A DNA stretch of 64,000 nt from contig QCCJ01000002.1 of NCBI GenBank assembly GCA_003281285.1, positions 1 to 64,000 on the forward strand, given 5' to 3'. Shown one piece after another: positions 11,921-24,337 of this stretch (position 1 is the stretch's first letter; the number at the start of each line of letters is the position of its first letter). The translations under genes and the position numbers were made by a program. The notes under the pieces were generated by a model, which searched no databases, was not told where the DNA came from, and saw nothing but the letters and a program-made list of their open reading frames with translations. Source of the DNA: Prochlorococcus sp. AG-347-K22. GTDB lineage: Bacteria; Cyanobacteriota; Cyanobacteriia; PCC-6307; Cyanobiaceae.

Positions 11921-12669
11921 TTAATATTTACTTTTAAAATTTGCACCCAATCAATTACATGAGGTTTTGCTAAAAGTAAAATTTTTGCCGTTTTTTTTGA
12001 TTTCAATGTCTCATCTATAGATTGGACAATACCAATAGGGATATTTGGAGGTAATAACGTACTAGCAGGAGATGATGATACAAAATCTCCGACTTTAATA
12101 TCAGCATCTTTTGAATAAAGTATTAGGCTAGGATAATCATCTCCTAAACCGACGAGTAATCCATTTATTTGAATTCTATCCACCCAAACGCCTAACTTAC
12201 TTTCTGCAGAAGTTACTAAAGTTACCGATGAAGTGAATAAAGAAGTATTTTTTACTCTGCCTAATAATCCACCTGGACCAATCACTACATTACCAATTTC
12301 TACTCCATCCTTTGAACCTTTATTTAAAATTATTTGTCTCCACCAACTACCTGTTTTTCTCGAAATGACTGCAGCTGAAATATGTTCATCATTAGATAAT
12401 TCTTGAAGAGATAAGATTTGTCGCAATCTAATATTATCTTTTTTAAGAAGATTTAACTTTATTAAATATTCTTGTTCAATACTCTCAAGAACAATTTCTT
12501 TTTGAAATTGACCAGGCCAAAAAGGTTTTGAAATAAAATAATAAAAATCTTTATAAAAAGCTCCTTTTGATAGTCTTACAAAAGCCAAAAATAAAAAAAT
12601 TGCAAAAAAAAGCCAATTTTTCTTTTTATGCCACCAACGATTAGTAGAAATTCGTCGGATACCTAACAT
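11917..12669 (-). CDS. mreC: Rod shape-determining protein MreC
   Basis: 250 aa; VISRKTGSWWRQIILNKGSKDGVEIGNVVIGPGGLLGRV; adjacent to mreB. Confidence 0.93.
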   Translation of the reverse strand: MLGIRRISTNRWWHKKKNWLFFAIFLFLAFVRLSKGAFYKDFYYFISKPFWPGQFQKEIVLESIEQEYLIKLNLLKKDNIRLRQILSLQELSNDEHISAAVISRKTGSWWRQIILNKGSKDGVEIGNVVIGPGGLLGRVKNTSLFTSSVTLVTSAESKLGVWVDRIQINGLLVGLGDDYPSLILYSKDADIKVGDFVSSSPASTLLPPNIPIGIVQSIDETLKSKKTAKILLLAKPHVIDWVQILKVNIK

Positions 12670-12673
12670 AACA

Positions 12674-13726
12674 TTAGTCTCTTATGGCATTCCTTATAAA
12701 GTCTGGAGTGTCAACAACTCTTTTGAGCTTTTTAAAATCATCCAATACCTCTCCACAACCATTCACTACGCAAAGCAATGGGTTTTCTGCTATGTGAGTA
12801 AAAATTCCTGTTTCATCGCTCAATAAATCATTAATGCCTCTCACTAAAGCTCCACCACCTGCAAGCATAATCCCCCTATCAACTATATCTGCAGCAAGTT
12901 CAGGAGGGGTTCGCTCTAAAGTTCTTTTTACAGCTTCGACTATTTTGCTAAGTGTTTCAGCCATGGCTTCTCTGATTTCTCCTGATGACAAAGTGACTGA
13001 CCTAGGTAGACCAGATAAAAGATGTAAACCTCTAACCTCTAAAGTAGTTTTATCAAAATCATCATCTGGAAATGCAGATCCAATTTTAATCTTTATATCT
13101 TCTGCAGTTCTCTCTCCAACAACTAAATTATGAACTTTTTTAAGGTATAGAGCAATTGACTCATTTATTTCATCGCCTGCTATTCGAACAGATTCACTCA
13201 AAACAGTTCCACCTAAACTTAACACTGCAACCTCAGTAGTACCTCCACCAATATCAACAATCATTGTTCCAATTGGATCGGTTACTGGTAATGATGCTCC
13301 TATTGCTGCTGCGACAGGTTCATCAATTAAATGAACTTCTCTAGCTCCGGCTAATCCAGCTTCTCTTACTGCTCTTCGCTCAACACTAGTAACTCCACTT
13401 GGAATACCAATCACTATTCTTGGGGCTAATATCCCCTTGCCTTCATTACATTTTTGAATAAATGTTTTTATCATTTGTTCTGCAGCATCAAAATCTGCGA
13501 TAACCCCATCTCTTAGTGGTCTTACGGCTCTTATATTACCAGGGGTCCTTCCAAGCATTAACTTTGCTTCTTTACCAACAGCTAATGGAATTCCTTCTTC
13601 TAAATCCATAGCTACCACAGAAGGCTCTTGTAAAACAACGCCTTTTCCTGATACGTGTATGAGAGTATTGGCCGTTCCCAAATCTATGCCAATATCTCGA
13701 GAAAATTTAAATCTGTTAAAAATCAC
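12674..13726 (-). CDS. mreB: Rod shape-determining protein MreB
   Basis: 350 aa; [43 protein letters not shown]. Confidence 0.97.
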   Translation of the reverse strand: MIFNRFKFSRDIGIDLGTANTLIHVSGKGVVLQEPSVVAMDLEEGIPLAVGKEAKLMLGRTPGNIRAVRPLRDGVIADFDAAEQMIKTFIQKCNEGKGILAPRIVIGIPSGVTSVERRAVREAGLAGAREVHLIDEPVAAAIGASLPVTDPIGTMIVDIGGGTTEVAVLSLGGTVLSESVRIAGDEINESIALYLKKVHNLVVGERTAEDIKIKIGSAFPDDDFDKTTLEVRGLHLLSGLPRSVTLSSGEIREAMAETLSKIVEAVKRTLERTPPELAADIVDRGIMLAGGGALVRGINDLLSDETGIFTHIAENPLLCVVNGCGEVLDDFKKLKRVVDTPDFIRNAIRD

Positions 13727-13858
13727 AATAAGAATTTCTTTTTATAAATAATATATCTATTTTTTGATAAGCTCTCGGAATTCTATCGTTTAGTTATGAA
13801 TAGCACGTAAAACTTTGAGCAGAATCAGGAAATATGAGTAGTATAAAAAAAAAAAATT

Positions 13859-14230
13859 ATGGAAATTAACACTATTAACCTTGTTGGCCGAGCAGGACGA
13901 GAACCAGATGTCAGATATTTTGAATCAGGCAGTATCGTGGCGAATTTCACAATTGCAGTTAACAGAAGAAGCAGAGATGAAGAACCAGATTGGTTTAATC
14001 TAGAAATATGGGGCAAGCAAGCACAAATAGCTGCAGATTATGTAAAAAAAGGATCATTAATTGGAATTACAGGAAGTTTTAAAATTGATAGTTGGAAAGA
14101 TAAAAATACTGGAGAAGATAGATATAAACCAGTTGTTAGAGTAGATAGATTAAACTTACTAGGCTCACGAAAAGAGTCTGATAATAATCAATATTCCAAC
14201 AGCAATAACTCAAGTGAAATTCCTTTCTAA
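13859..14230 (+). CDS. ssb: Single-stranded DNA-binding protein
   Basis: 123 aa; INLVGRAGREPDVRYFESGSIVANFTIAVNRRSRDEEPDWFNLEIWGKQA; C-terminal EIPF. Confidence 0.95.
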   Translation: MEINTINLVGRAGREPDVRYFESGSIVANFTIAVNRRSRDEEPDWFNLEIWGKQAQIAADYVKKGSLIGITGSFKIDSWKDKNTGEDRYKPVVRVDRLNLLGSRKESDNNQYSNSNNSSEIPF

Positions 14231-14886
14231 ACTCTATTTTTTTTTAAAAATCTAATAAGTATTTTTATAAAAAAATATAAAAAAATTAAAATTAAAATTG
14301 GCTTTACAACATACTTTATTTGATCTAAATAAGTTTCAATGATTAAATAGTTTTCACCAAATAAATATCCTGAATAAGTGAGAAGTGCTACCCATATCAA
14401 GCTCCCGAATGTAGTCCAAAGCAAAAATTTTCTTAGTGGCATAAGTTCTATGCCAGCGGGAACTGAAATTAAAGTTCTTATACCTGGTACTAATCGGCCC
14501 CAAAAAACTAAAGAAACTCCATATTTATCAAACCACCTTTTACTTTTATTTAGATCATTAGAAGAAATTCCTAAATATTTTCCCTTTTTATCTAAAAAAT
14601 TTGAAAGCTTTTTTTCATTTACTAATCTACCTAAATAATACCAAGGCAATGATCCTAAAATAGTTCCAAGTAATCCCCAAAAAACTAAAATATAGAAGTT
14701 TAATTTTTGTTGATAAACAAAAAAACCACCTAATGGCATTATTATTTCCGAAGGGATTGGGGGGATTATATTTTCTAAAAACATAGCCAAACAAATAGCA
14801 AGATATGCAATTGTTGAATTTTTTTCAACAGCCAGACTAATGTAATCAGGAATTGAAGTAAGAAAATTTACAAAAATTAAACTCAA
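14227..14886 (-). CDS. DedA-family membrane protein
   Basis: 219 aa; FLENIIPPIPSEIIMPLGGF, WFDKYGVSLVFWGRLVPGIRTLISVPAG. Confidence 0.93.
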   Translation of the reverse strand: MSLIFVNFLTSIPDYISLAVEKNSTIAYLAICLAMFLENIIPPIPSEIIMPLGGFFVYQQKLNFYILVFWGLLGTILGSLPWYYLGRLVNEKKLSNFLDKKGKYLGISSNDLNKSKRWFDKYGVSLVFWGRLVPGIRTLISVPAGIELMPLRKFLLWTTFGSLIWVALLTYSGYLFGENYLIIETYLDQIKYVVKPILILIFLYFFIKILIRFLKKNRV

Positions 14887-14888
14887 TC

Positions 14889-16307
14889 TTAGTATCTATA
14901 AAGTTCTGGTTTATAAGGTCCATCAATAGAAACATTAATATAATCAGCCTGTTCTTTAGTTAATTTTGTTAATTTTGCACCAATTTTATCTAAATGTAAT
15001 CTAGCTACCATTTCATCTAGATGTTTTGGTAAAACATAAACCTCTTTCGCATATTGCTCTGACTTATTGAAAAGTTCGATTTGAGCTAATACTTGATTAG
15101 TAAAAGAATTACTCATAACAAAACTTGGGTGGCCAGTGGCACAGCCTAAATTGACTAATCTACCTTCAGCTAAAAGAATAATTTTGTTTCCACTAGGTAG
15201 AGTTATGTGATCAACTTGCGGTTTAATATTTTCCCAATGATAATTTTTTAATGAAGCTACATCAATTTCATTATCGAAATGTCCAATATTACAAACTATG
15301 GCCTCATCCTTCATCTTTAGAAGATTTTCATGAGTTATAACTTGATAGTTTCCTGTAGCCGTAACAAAGATATCTATATCTTTCACAACATCATCTAGCG
15401 TAACAACGCTAAAACCTTCCATTGCTGCTTGAAGAGCACAAATTGGATCAACCTCAGCAACTTTTACGATTGCACCAAGTCCACGTAATGACTGAGCTGA
15501 ACCCTTACCCACATCTCCAAAACCCATAACTAAAGCGACCTTCCCAGCAATCATCACGTCAGTTGCACGCTTTATACTATCAACTAAAGATTCGCGACAG
15601 CCATATAAATTATCAAATTTGCTCTTAGTTACTGAATCATTAACGTTTATAGCAGGGAAAGGTAAAGCATTTTGCTTTTGAAGTTGATAAAGTCTTGCAA
15701 CTCCCGTTGTAGTTTCTTCAGTGACACCAATGATATTACTCTTAATTCTAGAATAGAAGTCGCTATCATTTTTCAACTTAGACTTAATAGAACTAAATAA
15801 GGCAATTTCCTCTTCGTTACCGGGATTATCTAAAACAGATAAATCTTTTTCTGCTTTACTACCAAGTATCAATAACCCAGTTGCATCTCCCCCATCATCA
15901 AGAATCATATTTGGTGAGTCTGAACCCCAATCAAGTATATAGTGGGTATATTGCCAATATTCATCAAGAGTCTCACCTTTTTTTGCGTATACAGAAATTC
16001 CTTGATCTGCGATAGCTGCAGCCGCATGATCTTGAGTTGAAAAAATATTGCATGAAGCCCATTTCACTTCTGCACCTAGATCAACAAGAGTTTCTATTAA
16101 GACTGCTGTCTGAATAGTCATATGAAGACTTCCAGCTATTTTTGCACCTTTTAGTGGCTTTTCAGATTGATATTTTTCTCTAAGTGCCATTAGTCCAGGC
16201 ATTTCTGTTTCGGCAATTTTAATTTCTTTGCGACCAAAATCTGATAAAGAGATATCAGCAATTATGTAATTAGGTATAGAGGTTTTAACTGAATTTGCGA
16301 TAACCAT
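14889..16307 (-). CDS. ahcY: Adenosylhomocysteinase
   Basis: 472 aa; [75 protein letters not shown]. Confidence 0.97.
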   Translation of the reverse strand: MVIANSVKTSIPNYIIADISLSDFGRKEIKIAETEMPGLMALREKYQSEKPLKGAKIAGSLHMTIQTAVLIETLVDLGAEVKWASCNIFSTQDHAAAAIADQGISVYAKKGETLDEYWQYTHYILDWGSDSPNMILDDGGDATGLLILGSKAEKDLSVLDNPGNEEEIALFSSIKSKLKNDSDFYSRIKSNIIGVTEETTTGVARLYQLQKQNALPFPAINVNDSVTKSKFDNLYGCRESLVDSIKRATDVMIAGKVALVMGFGDVGKGSAQSLRGLGAIVKVAEVDPICALQAAMEGFSVVTLDDVVKDIDIFVTATGNYQVITHENLLKMKDEAIVCNIGHFDNEIDVASLKNYHWENIKPQVDHITLPSGNKIILLAEGRLVNLGCATGHPSFVMSNSFTNQVLAQIELFNKSEQYAKEVYVLPKHLDEMVARLHLDKIGAKLTKLTKEQADYINVSIDGPYKPELYRY

Positions 16308-16347
16308 ATCTAGTAAATACTTTTTTCTATTAAACTATAAATGATTT

Positions 16348-16797
16348 TTGTATTTTTTTGTGTTTGTTGAGAATTTAAAAGAGACTTTAAATTTAGGAAA
16401 AAAACTCTCACACAAATTAAATCCCCAATCAATTGTTTTATTACAGGGTCCAATTGGGGCTGGGAAAACTTCATTTGTTCAAGGGATTGCTAATGGCTTG
16501 TCAATCTCTGAGGACATTACAAGCCCTACATTTGCTTTATCGCATCACTATAACTCCGGAAGAATTCCGCTAATTCACCTTGATTTATACAGGTTAGAGA
16601 ATAGTTCTTCAGCCAAAGAAGTTTTTTTTTCAGAAGAAGAAGAGGCAATACAAAGACAAGCTATTTTAGTTATTGAATGGCCAGAATTAGTAGAACCAGT
16701 TATTGATAATTTCTGGAAAATAGAAATTAGTTACGCAAAAAATTATGGAAGGAACTATGAAATAAGAGATCCCAAAAATTTATTAACCTTCTCATAA
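16348..16797 (+). CDS. tsaE: tRNA threonylcarbamoyladenosine biosynthesis protein TsaE (YjeE); start uncertain
   Basis: 149 aa; LLQGPIGAGKTSFVQGIANGL, TSPTFALSHHY, HLDLYRLE, VIEWPE. No in-frame ATG near the 5' end; TTG/GTG starts only. Confidence 0.92.
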   Translation: MYFFVFVENLKETLNLGKKLSHKLNPQSIVLLQGPIGAGKTSFVQGIANGLSISEDITSPTFALSHHYNSGRIPLIHLDLYRLENSSSAKEVFFSEEEEAIQRQAILVIEWPELVEPVIDNFWKIEISYAKNYGRNYEIRDPKNLLTFS

Positions 16798-17753
16798 TAA
16801 GGCTGTTGCTCAATGGCGCCTTCACCAAGACAAGTTAATAATCCACAAACACTTGCGAACTTCATACAATCTTCTATCTCAAGTTCATTTGAAGGATACC
16901 CAGAAGAAATTAATTTTGAAATTAAGCCAGCTAAAAAAGCATCGCCTGCACCAGTTGTATCAACAATTTTTTGTGAAGAAAAAGTTTCAGTAATTCCCTG
17001 CAATCCATTGATATACCATGCAATGGGGTTTTTCCCATCAGTTATTATTACATCTGGTCTGTTAGACAATTGTTGAGATATTAGCAAGGGATTCTCACCC
17101 TCAAAAAACAAAGTTGCTTCTTCCTTAGCAAGTTTTAAAACATTTGCATGATTTAAAAAATTTTTGATTAAATTAACTCTCGCGGCTTTAGTAATTTCTG
17201 ATAAAAAACTTGAACTATCCCAAAAGACCTCTCTCCAATTCAAATCAATAACTATTTTGACTTCAAATTTTTTAGCCTGTTCAAGAATAAAAAAAATGGT
17301 CTCTGCTGATATTGGAGATGATAACAAGATCGTTCCTGTAACTAAATATTTTGTTTCTAGAAAAGATTCCTCCAAATTAAAAATTTCTTTTTGGATTAAT
17401 TTCTTACTAAGAACTTCATCTGCAAAGCATGAATGAGAACTTTCCTCAAAGCTTGAAAAAAAACGATCTCCAAATTTATCTCTATCTACATTAACTACAC
17501 GAGTAGATGAATCATTATCTAATTGCAAAAAATCTAAATTAACTTCCAATTCATTAAAGTGTTTAATAAATTTTTTTCCATTATCATCATTACCCAAACT
17601 TCCTATAAATATTGAATCAATTTTTAATTTTCTTAACGCACAAGCAACATTAGCCGGCGCACCACCCAAAAAATCTGTAAATCCTTGATTTGACTTATTT
17701 CTGATTCTGTCTATTAAAGCCTCTCCAATACATATGACCTTTTTCTTTTTCAT
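16755..17753 (-). CDS. PfkB-family sugar kinase (fructokinase-like)
   Basis: 332 aa; FLGGAPANVACALRKL, DTTGAGDAFLAGLISKL. Confidence 0.92.
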   Translation of the reverse strand: MKKKKVICIGEALIDRIRNKSNQGFTDFLGGAPANVACALRKLKIDSIFIGSLGNDDNGKKFIKHFNELEVNLDFLQLDNDSSTRVVNVDRDKFGDRFFSSFEESSHSCFADEVLSKKLIQKEIFNLEESFLETKYLVTGTILLSSPISAETIFFILEQAKKFEVKIVIDLNWREVFWDSSSFLSEITKAARVNLIKNFLNHANVLKLAKEEATLFFEGENPLLISQQLSNRPDVIITDGKNPIAWYINGLQGITETFSSQKIVDTTGAGDAFLAGLISKLISSGYPSNELEIEDCMKFASVCGLLTCLGEGAIEQQPYYEKVNKFLGSLIS

Positions 17754-17842
17754 AAAATGAACGCCTTTTCTTAACTAAGAATAATTTATTAAAAACGAAT
17801 ATTTTTTTTTTGAATTAAAGTTTAATTAAAAGCATATTCATA

Positions 17843-18757
17843 GTGTCTTTAAATAAATCTGAAACTTGGAAGTGGAAAAATTGGGAAGTTTCTTGGTCTT
17901 TATCCAAAGAATCTACTTCTGAAAAAAATATTAAAATTTTATTAGTTCATGGATTTGGGGCATCAAAAAACCACTGGAGACATAATCAAGATTTTCTTGG
18001 TAAATTTTCTAACTGCTACGCAATTGACTTATTAGGGTTTGGAAAAAGTAGTCAGCCTAGTGCTTTATTAAATTACGAACCTGAAAAAGAAAATTCAATT
18101 AAATATTCATTTGACTTATGGGGTAATCAAATATCAACATTTTGTGCAGAGGTAATAAAATCTCCTGTTTACTTGGTAGGAAATTCAATTGGTGGTGTTA
18201 TTGCATTGAAAGCTGCTGAAATCCTCAAAGATAATTGCAAAGGTATCATTTTGATTGATTGTGCACAAAGAACTATGGATGATAAACGTTTAAAAAAAAG
18301 TGATATCTTAATGAATCTACTAAGACCCGTCCTTAAAACGATAGTCAGACAAAGAGTAATTAGTAATACACTTTTTACAAGAGCCGCTAATCCAAAAGTT
18401 ATAAAGAAAATACTTGAACAAGCTTACCCTTCAGGAAAAAATATAGATAAAGAATTGATTGAAATACTTTATCAACCATCTCAAAGGAAAAATTCTAAAG
18501 AAGCTTTTCGTGGTTTTATTAACTTATTTGATGACTATCTTGCAACTGACCTTTTCGATAAAGTTGATGCTCCAATCCAATTGATATGGGGTGAGGAAGA
18601 TCCTTGGGAATCTTTAAATGAAGCAAAAGAGTGGAAGAAACAATTCAGGAATATTAAAAGATTAGATATTATTAATGGCGCTGGTCACTGTCCTCATGAT
18701 GAAGAACCTGAAAAAACAAACAAGTTAATAAATGAATTTATTCAAGAAACAAAATAA
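17843..18757 (+). CDS. Alpha/beta hydrolase
   Basis: 304 aa; VHGFGASKNHWRHN, LVGNSIGGVIALKAA nucleophile elbow, LIWGEEDPWE, GAGHCPHDEEPE; GTG start. Confidence 0.92.
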   Translation: MSLNKSETWKWKNWEVSWSLSKESTSEKNIKILLVHGFGASKNHWRHNQDFLGKFSNCYAIDLLGFGKSSQPSALLNYEPEKENSIKYSFDLWGNQISTFCAEVIKSPVYLVGNSIGGVIALKAAEILKDNCKGIILIDCAQRTMDDKRLKKSDILMNLLRPVLKTIVRQRVISNTLFTRAANPKVIKKILEQAYPSGKNIDKELIEILYQPSQRKNSKEAFRGFINLFDDYLATDLFDKVDAPIQLIWGEEDPWESLNEAKEWKKQFRNIKRLDIINGAGHCPHDEEPEKTNKLINEFIQETK

Positions 18758-19743
18758 GCTTCTACATTATCGCTGAGTCTTCTCAAGCCTCTTAATCCGT
18801 CTCTTTCAAGGTTTCTTACTCTATCCCTACTAATACCTAGAACCCTTCCTATACCTGTAAGAGACATTGGCTCATCACCATCCATTCCGTATCTCATTCT
18901 TAAAACTCTGCATTGTAGATCAGGCAATTGATGTAAAAGAGAATGCAGATCACCTCTCATACAATCCATCTCTATTTGTTCGTCTGGCAAATCCTCCCCC
19001 CCTGCAAGTAAATCTAATAAAACAGTATCTTCACCATCACCAACTTTGGTTTCAAGACTCACTGGCTGTCCAGCTTTGCACATCAAATCTTTTACATCAT
19101 CTTCAGGAAGCTCTACGTATTTTGCAAGTTCACTGACAGTTGGAGTTCTGGACATTTCTTGGCTGAGCTCTCTTTGACCTTTTTTTAACTTATTCAACAT
19201 TTCAGTTATATGAATTGGTAGCCTTATCGCGCGACTTTTTTCAGCTATTGCTCTTGTAATACCTTGTCTAATCCACCAGTAAGCATATGTTGAAAACTTG
19301 TAACCTCTAGCTGGATCAAATTTTTCAACTCCTCTAACCAATCCTATAGTTCCCTCCTGAATTAAATCTAAAAGTTCCATATTTCTTTTTGTATATTTTT
19401 TTGCAACGCTTACTACCAATCTTAAATTCGCTGCGACCATTCTTTCTTTAGCCCTCTGTCCAGCTCTCAGTCTTCTTTTAATTATAGAGGAAGATAAATT
19501 TAATTTTGTAGATAATTCATCAATACTAGGCTTGTCTCCAGTTAATTCAATAATTTCTAATTCTGTTCTTTCAACTTCCATGTATTCTTGAACTTGCCTA
19601 CCTAAAGTAATTTCTTGCTCATGTGATAGTAAAGGAACTCTTCCTATGTCCCTCAAGTATGACCGGACAAGATCAACATCATTACTAGCTTTTATACTTG
19701 CGATAGACGTTAATTTATTTTCAACTATTGTTTCAGAAGACAT
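18742..19743 (-). CDS. Group-2 sigma-70 family RNA polymerase sigma factor (RpoD-like)
   Basis: LVRSYLRDIGRVPLLSHEQEI, NLRLVVSVAKKYTKRNMELLDLIQEGTIGLVRGVEKFDPARGYKFSTYAYWWIRQ, RMRYGMDGDEPMSLTGIGRVLGISRDRVRNLERDGLRGLR. ORF is open to 19776; MSSETIVENKL at 19743 is the preferred start. Confidence 0.95.
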   Translation of the reverse strand: MSSETIVENKLTSIASIKASNDVDLVRSYLRDIGRVPLLSHEQEITLGRQVQEYMEVERTELEIIELTGDKPSIDELSTKLNLSSSIIKRRLRAGQRAKERMVAANLRLVVSVAKKYTKRNMELLDLIQEGTIGLVRGVEKFDPARGYKFSTYAYWWIRQGITRAIAEKSRAIRLPIHITEMLNKLKKGQRELSQEMSRTPTVSELAKYVELPEDDVKDLMCKAGQPVSLETKVGDGEDTVLLDLLAGGEDLPDEQIEMDCMRGDLHSLLHQLPDLQCRVLRMRYGMDGDEPMSLTGIGRVLGISRDRVRNLERDGLRGLRRLSDNVEAYFVS

Positions 19744-19843
19744 GAAAGTTAAATGATGTTTTGTAAACAATACCATTAAGAAATGTAAAGTTAAACAAAA
19801 AAATCCACAATTTTACAAAAATGAGAATAAATACCTAGTGAAT

Positions 19844-21250
19844 TCAGGTCAATGATGAGTTCAATAGCCATTTTGCTGTACTCAGATAAATAAATACACC
19901 AGCAATATCAGTGACGGTTGTAATGAAAGGGGAGGACATTAAGGCTGGATCCAATTTCATTCTGTCAAACAACAAAGGGAGGATCGCTCCTGTTGTAGCA
20001 GCTAAAGTTGTTATGGATATCAAACTTATTCCCACCGCTGAGGCGATTAAAGGCCCTTCTCCTTGCCACCAAGCAAAGGGGAATACTACAAGCATCATGA
20101 AAACACCTAAAAGAGCACCTGTGATTGCCTCCTTAACTACTGCCTTAAAAGCACCCAGAGACTTCAATTTTTGAGTACTCAAACCTCTAATGACAACCGT
20201 TGAACTTTGAGCACCAACATTTCCCCCAGTACCAATAAGTAGTGGAATAAATGCAGCTAATAAGACTATTTCTTTTAATACTTGATCATTCATAGCTATA
20301 ACCTTTGTAGTTAAACCATTTGCTAAAACCAAAATTAATAACCATAAAATTCTTCTTCGAGCAATCGTAAACAAACTACTTTGGAAATAGTCATCTTCAT
20401 CTCCAGGTTGTACTGCCCCCGCTGCGTAAATGTCTCTTGTTGCTTCTTGTTCTATGACATCAATTAAATCATCAACAGTTACTATCCCAACCAGTCTTTT
20501 TTCTTTATCAACGACTGGTAGAGCTAAAAAATCATATCTTTGTATTGCTCTAGCAACCTCTTCTTGATTGGTATTAGTGGAGATATTAACTACATCTCTT
20601 GTCATAACATCACCAATTGGCTTAGAAGGATCAGCAGTTACAAGGTCTCTTAAGGAGAGAATACCAGTTAAATGTCTTTCTTTATCTGTAACATATAAGC
20701 TATAAATAGTTTCAGTAAATGGGGCTCTTTTTCTAACTAAAGAAAGAGCATCAGCCGCTGTTTGCATCTCTTTAAGATCTATAAATTCAGTTGTCATTAA
20801 TCTTCCGGCAGTTTCAGGCTCATATCCAAGTAATTCAGCTGTTACTTTTCTTTCCCCAGGACTAAGAGCAGACAAAAATTTTCGTACAACTTTTGCAGGT
20901 AATTCATCAAAGAGTTGAACCCTATCATCAGGAGCCATTTTTTCAACGATTTCCAAAACCTCTCCTGAACGAAGTCTTTCTAATAAAGTTTGCTGAACTA
21001 CTGGATCTAAATATTCATAAACCTCAATTGCTTCATTTTTCTTTAATAATCGAAATGCTAATGCCTGCAATATTAGTGGAAGGCTTCCAATAGCATCTGC
21101 GATATCAACAGGTTGGGAAGGCTCTAAAAGTAACTTTGCCTCATCGTAATTTCCCGCGATGAGCAATTCCTCAAGTTGAATAGTAATATTTTCTCTTTTA
21201 CTTAGATCTGAAGATAACGATGTAACTGTCTCAAGATTATTTTCATTCAT
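19844..21250 (-). CDS. mgtE: Magnesium transporter MgtE (MgtE_N, CBS pair, TM domain)
   Basis: 468 aa; MGTE_N helical repeat, MTTEFIDLKEMQTAADAL.. CBS pair, IGTGGNVGAQSSTVVIRGL. Confidence 0.95.
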   Translation of the reverse strand: MNENNLETVTSLSSDLSKRENITIQLEELLIAGNYDEAKLLLEPSQPVDIADAIGSLPLILQALAFRLLKKNEAIEVYEYLDPVVQQTLLERLRSGEVLEIVEKMAPDDRVQLFDELPAKVVRKFLSALSPGERKVTAELLGYEPETAGRLMTTEFIDLKEMQTAADALSLVRKRAPFTETIYSLYVTDKERHLTGILSLRDLVTADPSKPIGDVMTRDVVNISTNTNQEEVARAIQRYDFLALPVVDKEKRLVGIVTVDDLIDVIEQEATRDIYAAGAVQPGDEDDYFQSSLFTIARRRILWLLILVLANGLTTKVIAMNDQVLKEIVLLAAFIPLLIGTGGNVGAQSSTVVIRGLSTQKLKSLGAFKAVVKEAITGALLGVFMMLVVFPFAWWQGEGPLIASAVGISLISITTLAATTGAILPLLFDRMKLDPALMSSPFITTVTDIAGVFIYLSTAKWLLNSSLT

Positions 21251-21293
21251 AAATATAATTTCTTATCAAAGTAACAACACCATTATATGAAAT

Positions 21294-21623
21294 CTAAGTA
21301 ATTTTTCTACTTATCCAGAACCCGAAAAGCATTGTGAATAAATTTACGATAATGATTAAATTAAAAAAAATTATAAATTTTATCCAATCCCCTTGATTTA
21401 AAATTGTGTACAAAAAATATATAAATCCGCTAAAGGATGTAAAGCAAGAAAAAAAACCACTCAATAAAATTTTTTCAGTTGAATCACTTAATCTTCTACT
21501 GATAAAAAAACCCACTAAAAATGAGCCAATTATTGAAATAAAAAAAGTATTATTTATAGCTAATCTTAAAAAAGTAGCTAGGTAAGCAGCTAAAAGAATA
21601 TAAATAAAATTATTTATTTTCAC
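21294..21623 (-). CDS. crcB: CrcB-like fluoride channel subunit (paralogue 1)
   Basis: 109 aa four-TM protein; FISIIGSFLVGFFI, LLSGFFSCFTSFSGFIYFL (divergent from canonical GFCGGFTTFSTF). Confidence 0.82.
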   Translation of the reverse strand: MKINNFIYILLAAYLATFLRLAINNTFFISIIGSFLVGFFISRRLSDSTEKILLSGFFSCFTSFSGFIYFLYTILNQGDWIKFIIFFNLIIIVNLFTMLFGFWISRKIT

Positions 21624-21624
21624 T

Positions 21625-21990
21625 TTAAAAAAACTGAATAAGAAAATAACCTAAATAAAAGAACAGGAATGAAAAAAATATCACTTCAATATAGTGGCAA
21701 AATAATCTTAAGAATTTTCTCTTTTGAAATAAGTCAAATAGTTGATATATAAAGGAAGAAAATGTACTAAAACATCCTAAAAAACCACCATAAAATAACA
21801 CTAATATTTTGTTATTAGTAAAATTTAAAGCTACTAAAATTCCTAATAAAAAAGATGATAAAAAATTTACTATTGAAGTATTTTGAATATCAAAACCTAT
21901 ACTTTTTTTAAAATTATTTTGTATGAGCATTCTTATTATTAATCCAAATGTACTGCCAAGTAAAATTATACTTATTGAACTAAAATCCAA
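21625..21990 (-). CDS. crcB: CrcB-like fluoride channel subunit (paralogue 2)
   Basis: 121 aa four-TM protein; NTSIVNFLSSFLLGILVAL, FYGGFLGCFSTFSSFIYQ. Confidence 0.87.
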   Translation of the reverse strand: MDFSSISIILLGSTFGLIIRMLIQNNFKKSIGFDIQNTSIVNFLSSFLLGILVALNFTNNKILVLFYGGFLGCFSTFSSFIYQLFDLFQKRKFLRLFCHYIEVIFFSFLFFYLGYFLIQFF

Positions 21991-21993
21991 AAT

Positions 21994-24287
<2,294 letters not shown>

Positions 24288-24306
24288 TTAATATAAAAAA
24301 AATATT

Positions 24307-24337
24307 AGACTTTTAAAATGTTATTTTTAAAAGGTCT
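24307..24337. repeat. Imperfect inverted repeat in the gyrB/miaA divergent spacer
   Basis: AGACTTTTAAAA-TGTTAT-TTTTAAAAGGTCT; 12-bp arms with a single-base bulge. Confidence 0.7.

Noticed and set aside
12834-13133. 99-aa plus-strand ORF inside mreB, and similar antisense ORFs (e.g. 959-1189, 1448-1654, 2110-2304, 5315-5548, 16813-17076, 17164-17436, 19911-20174, 23143-23394, 42119-42379, 44389-44595, 46664-46948, 58786-59121)
   Set aside because: All lie opposite strongly supported conserved genes and lack protein-like features; treated as chance ORFs.
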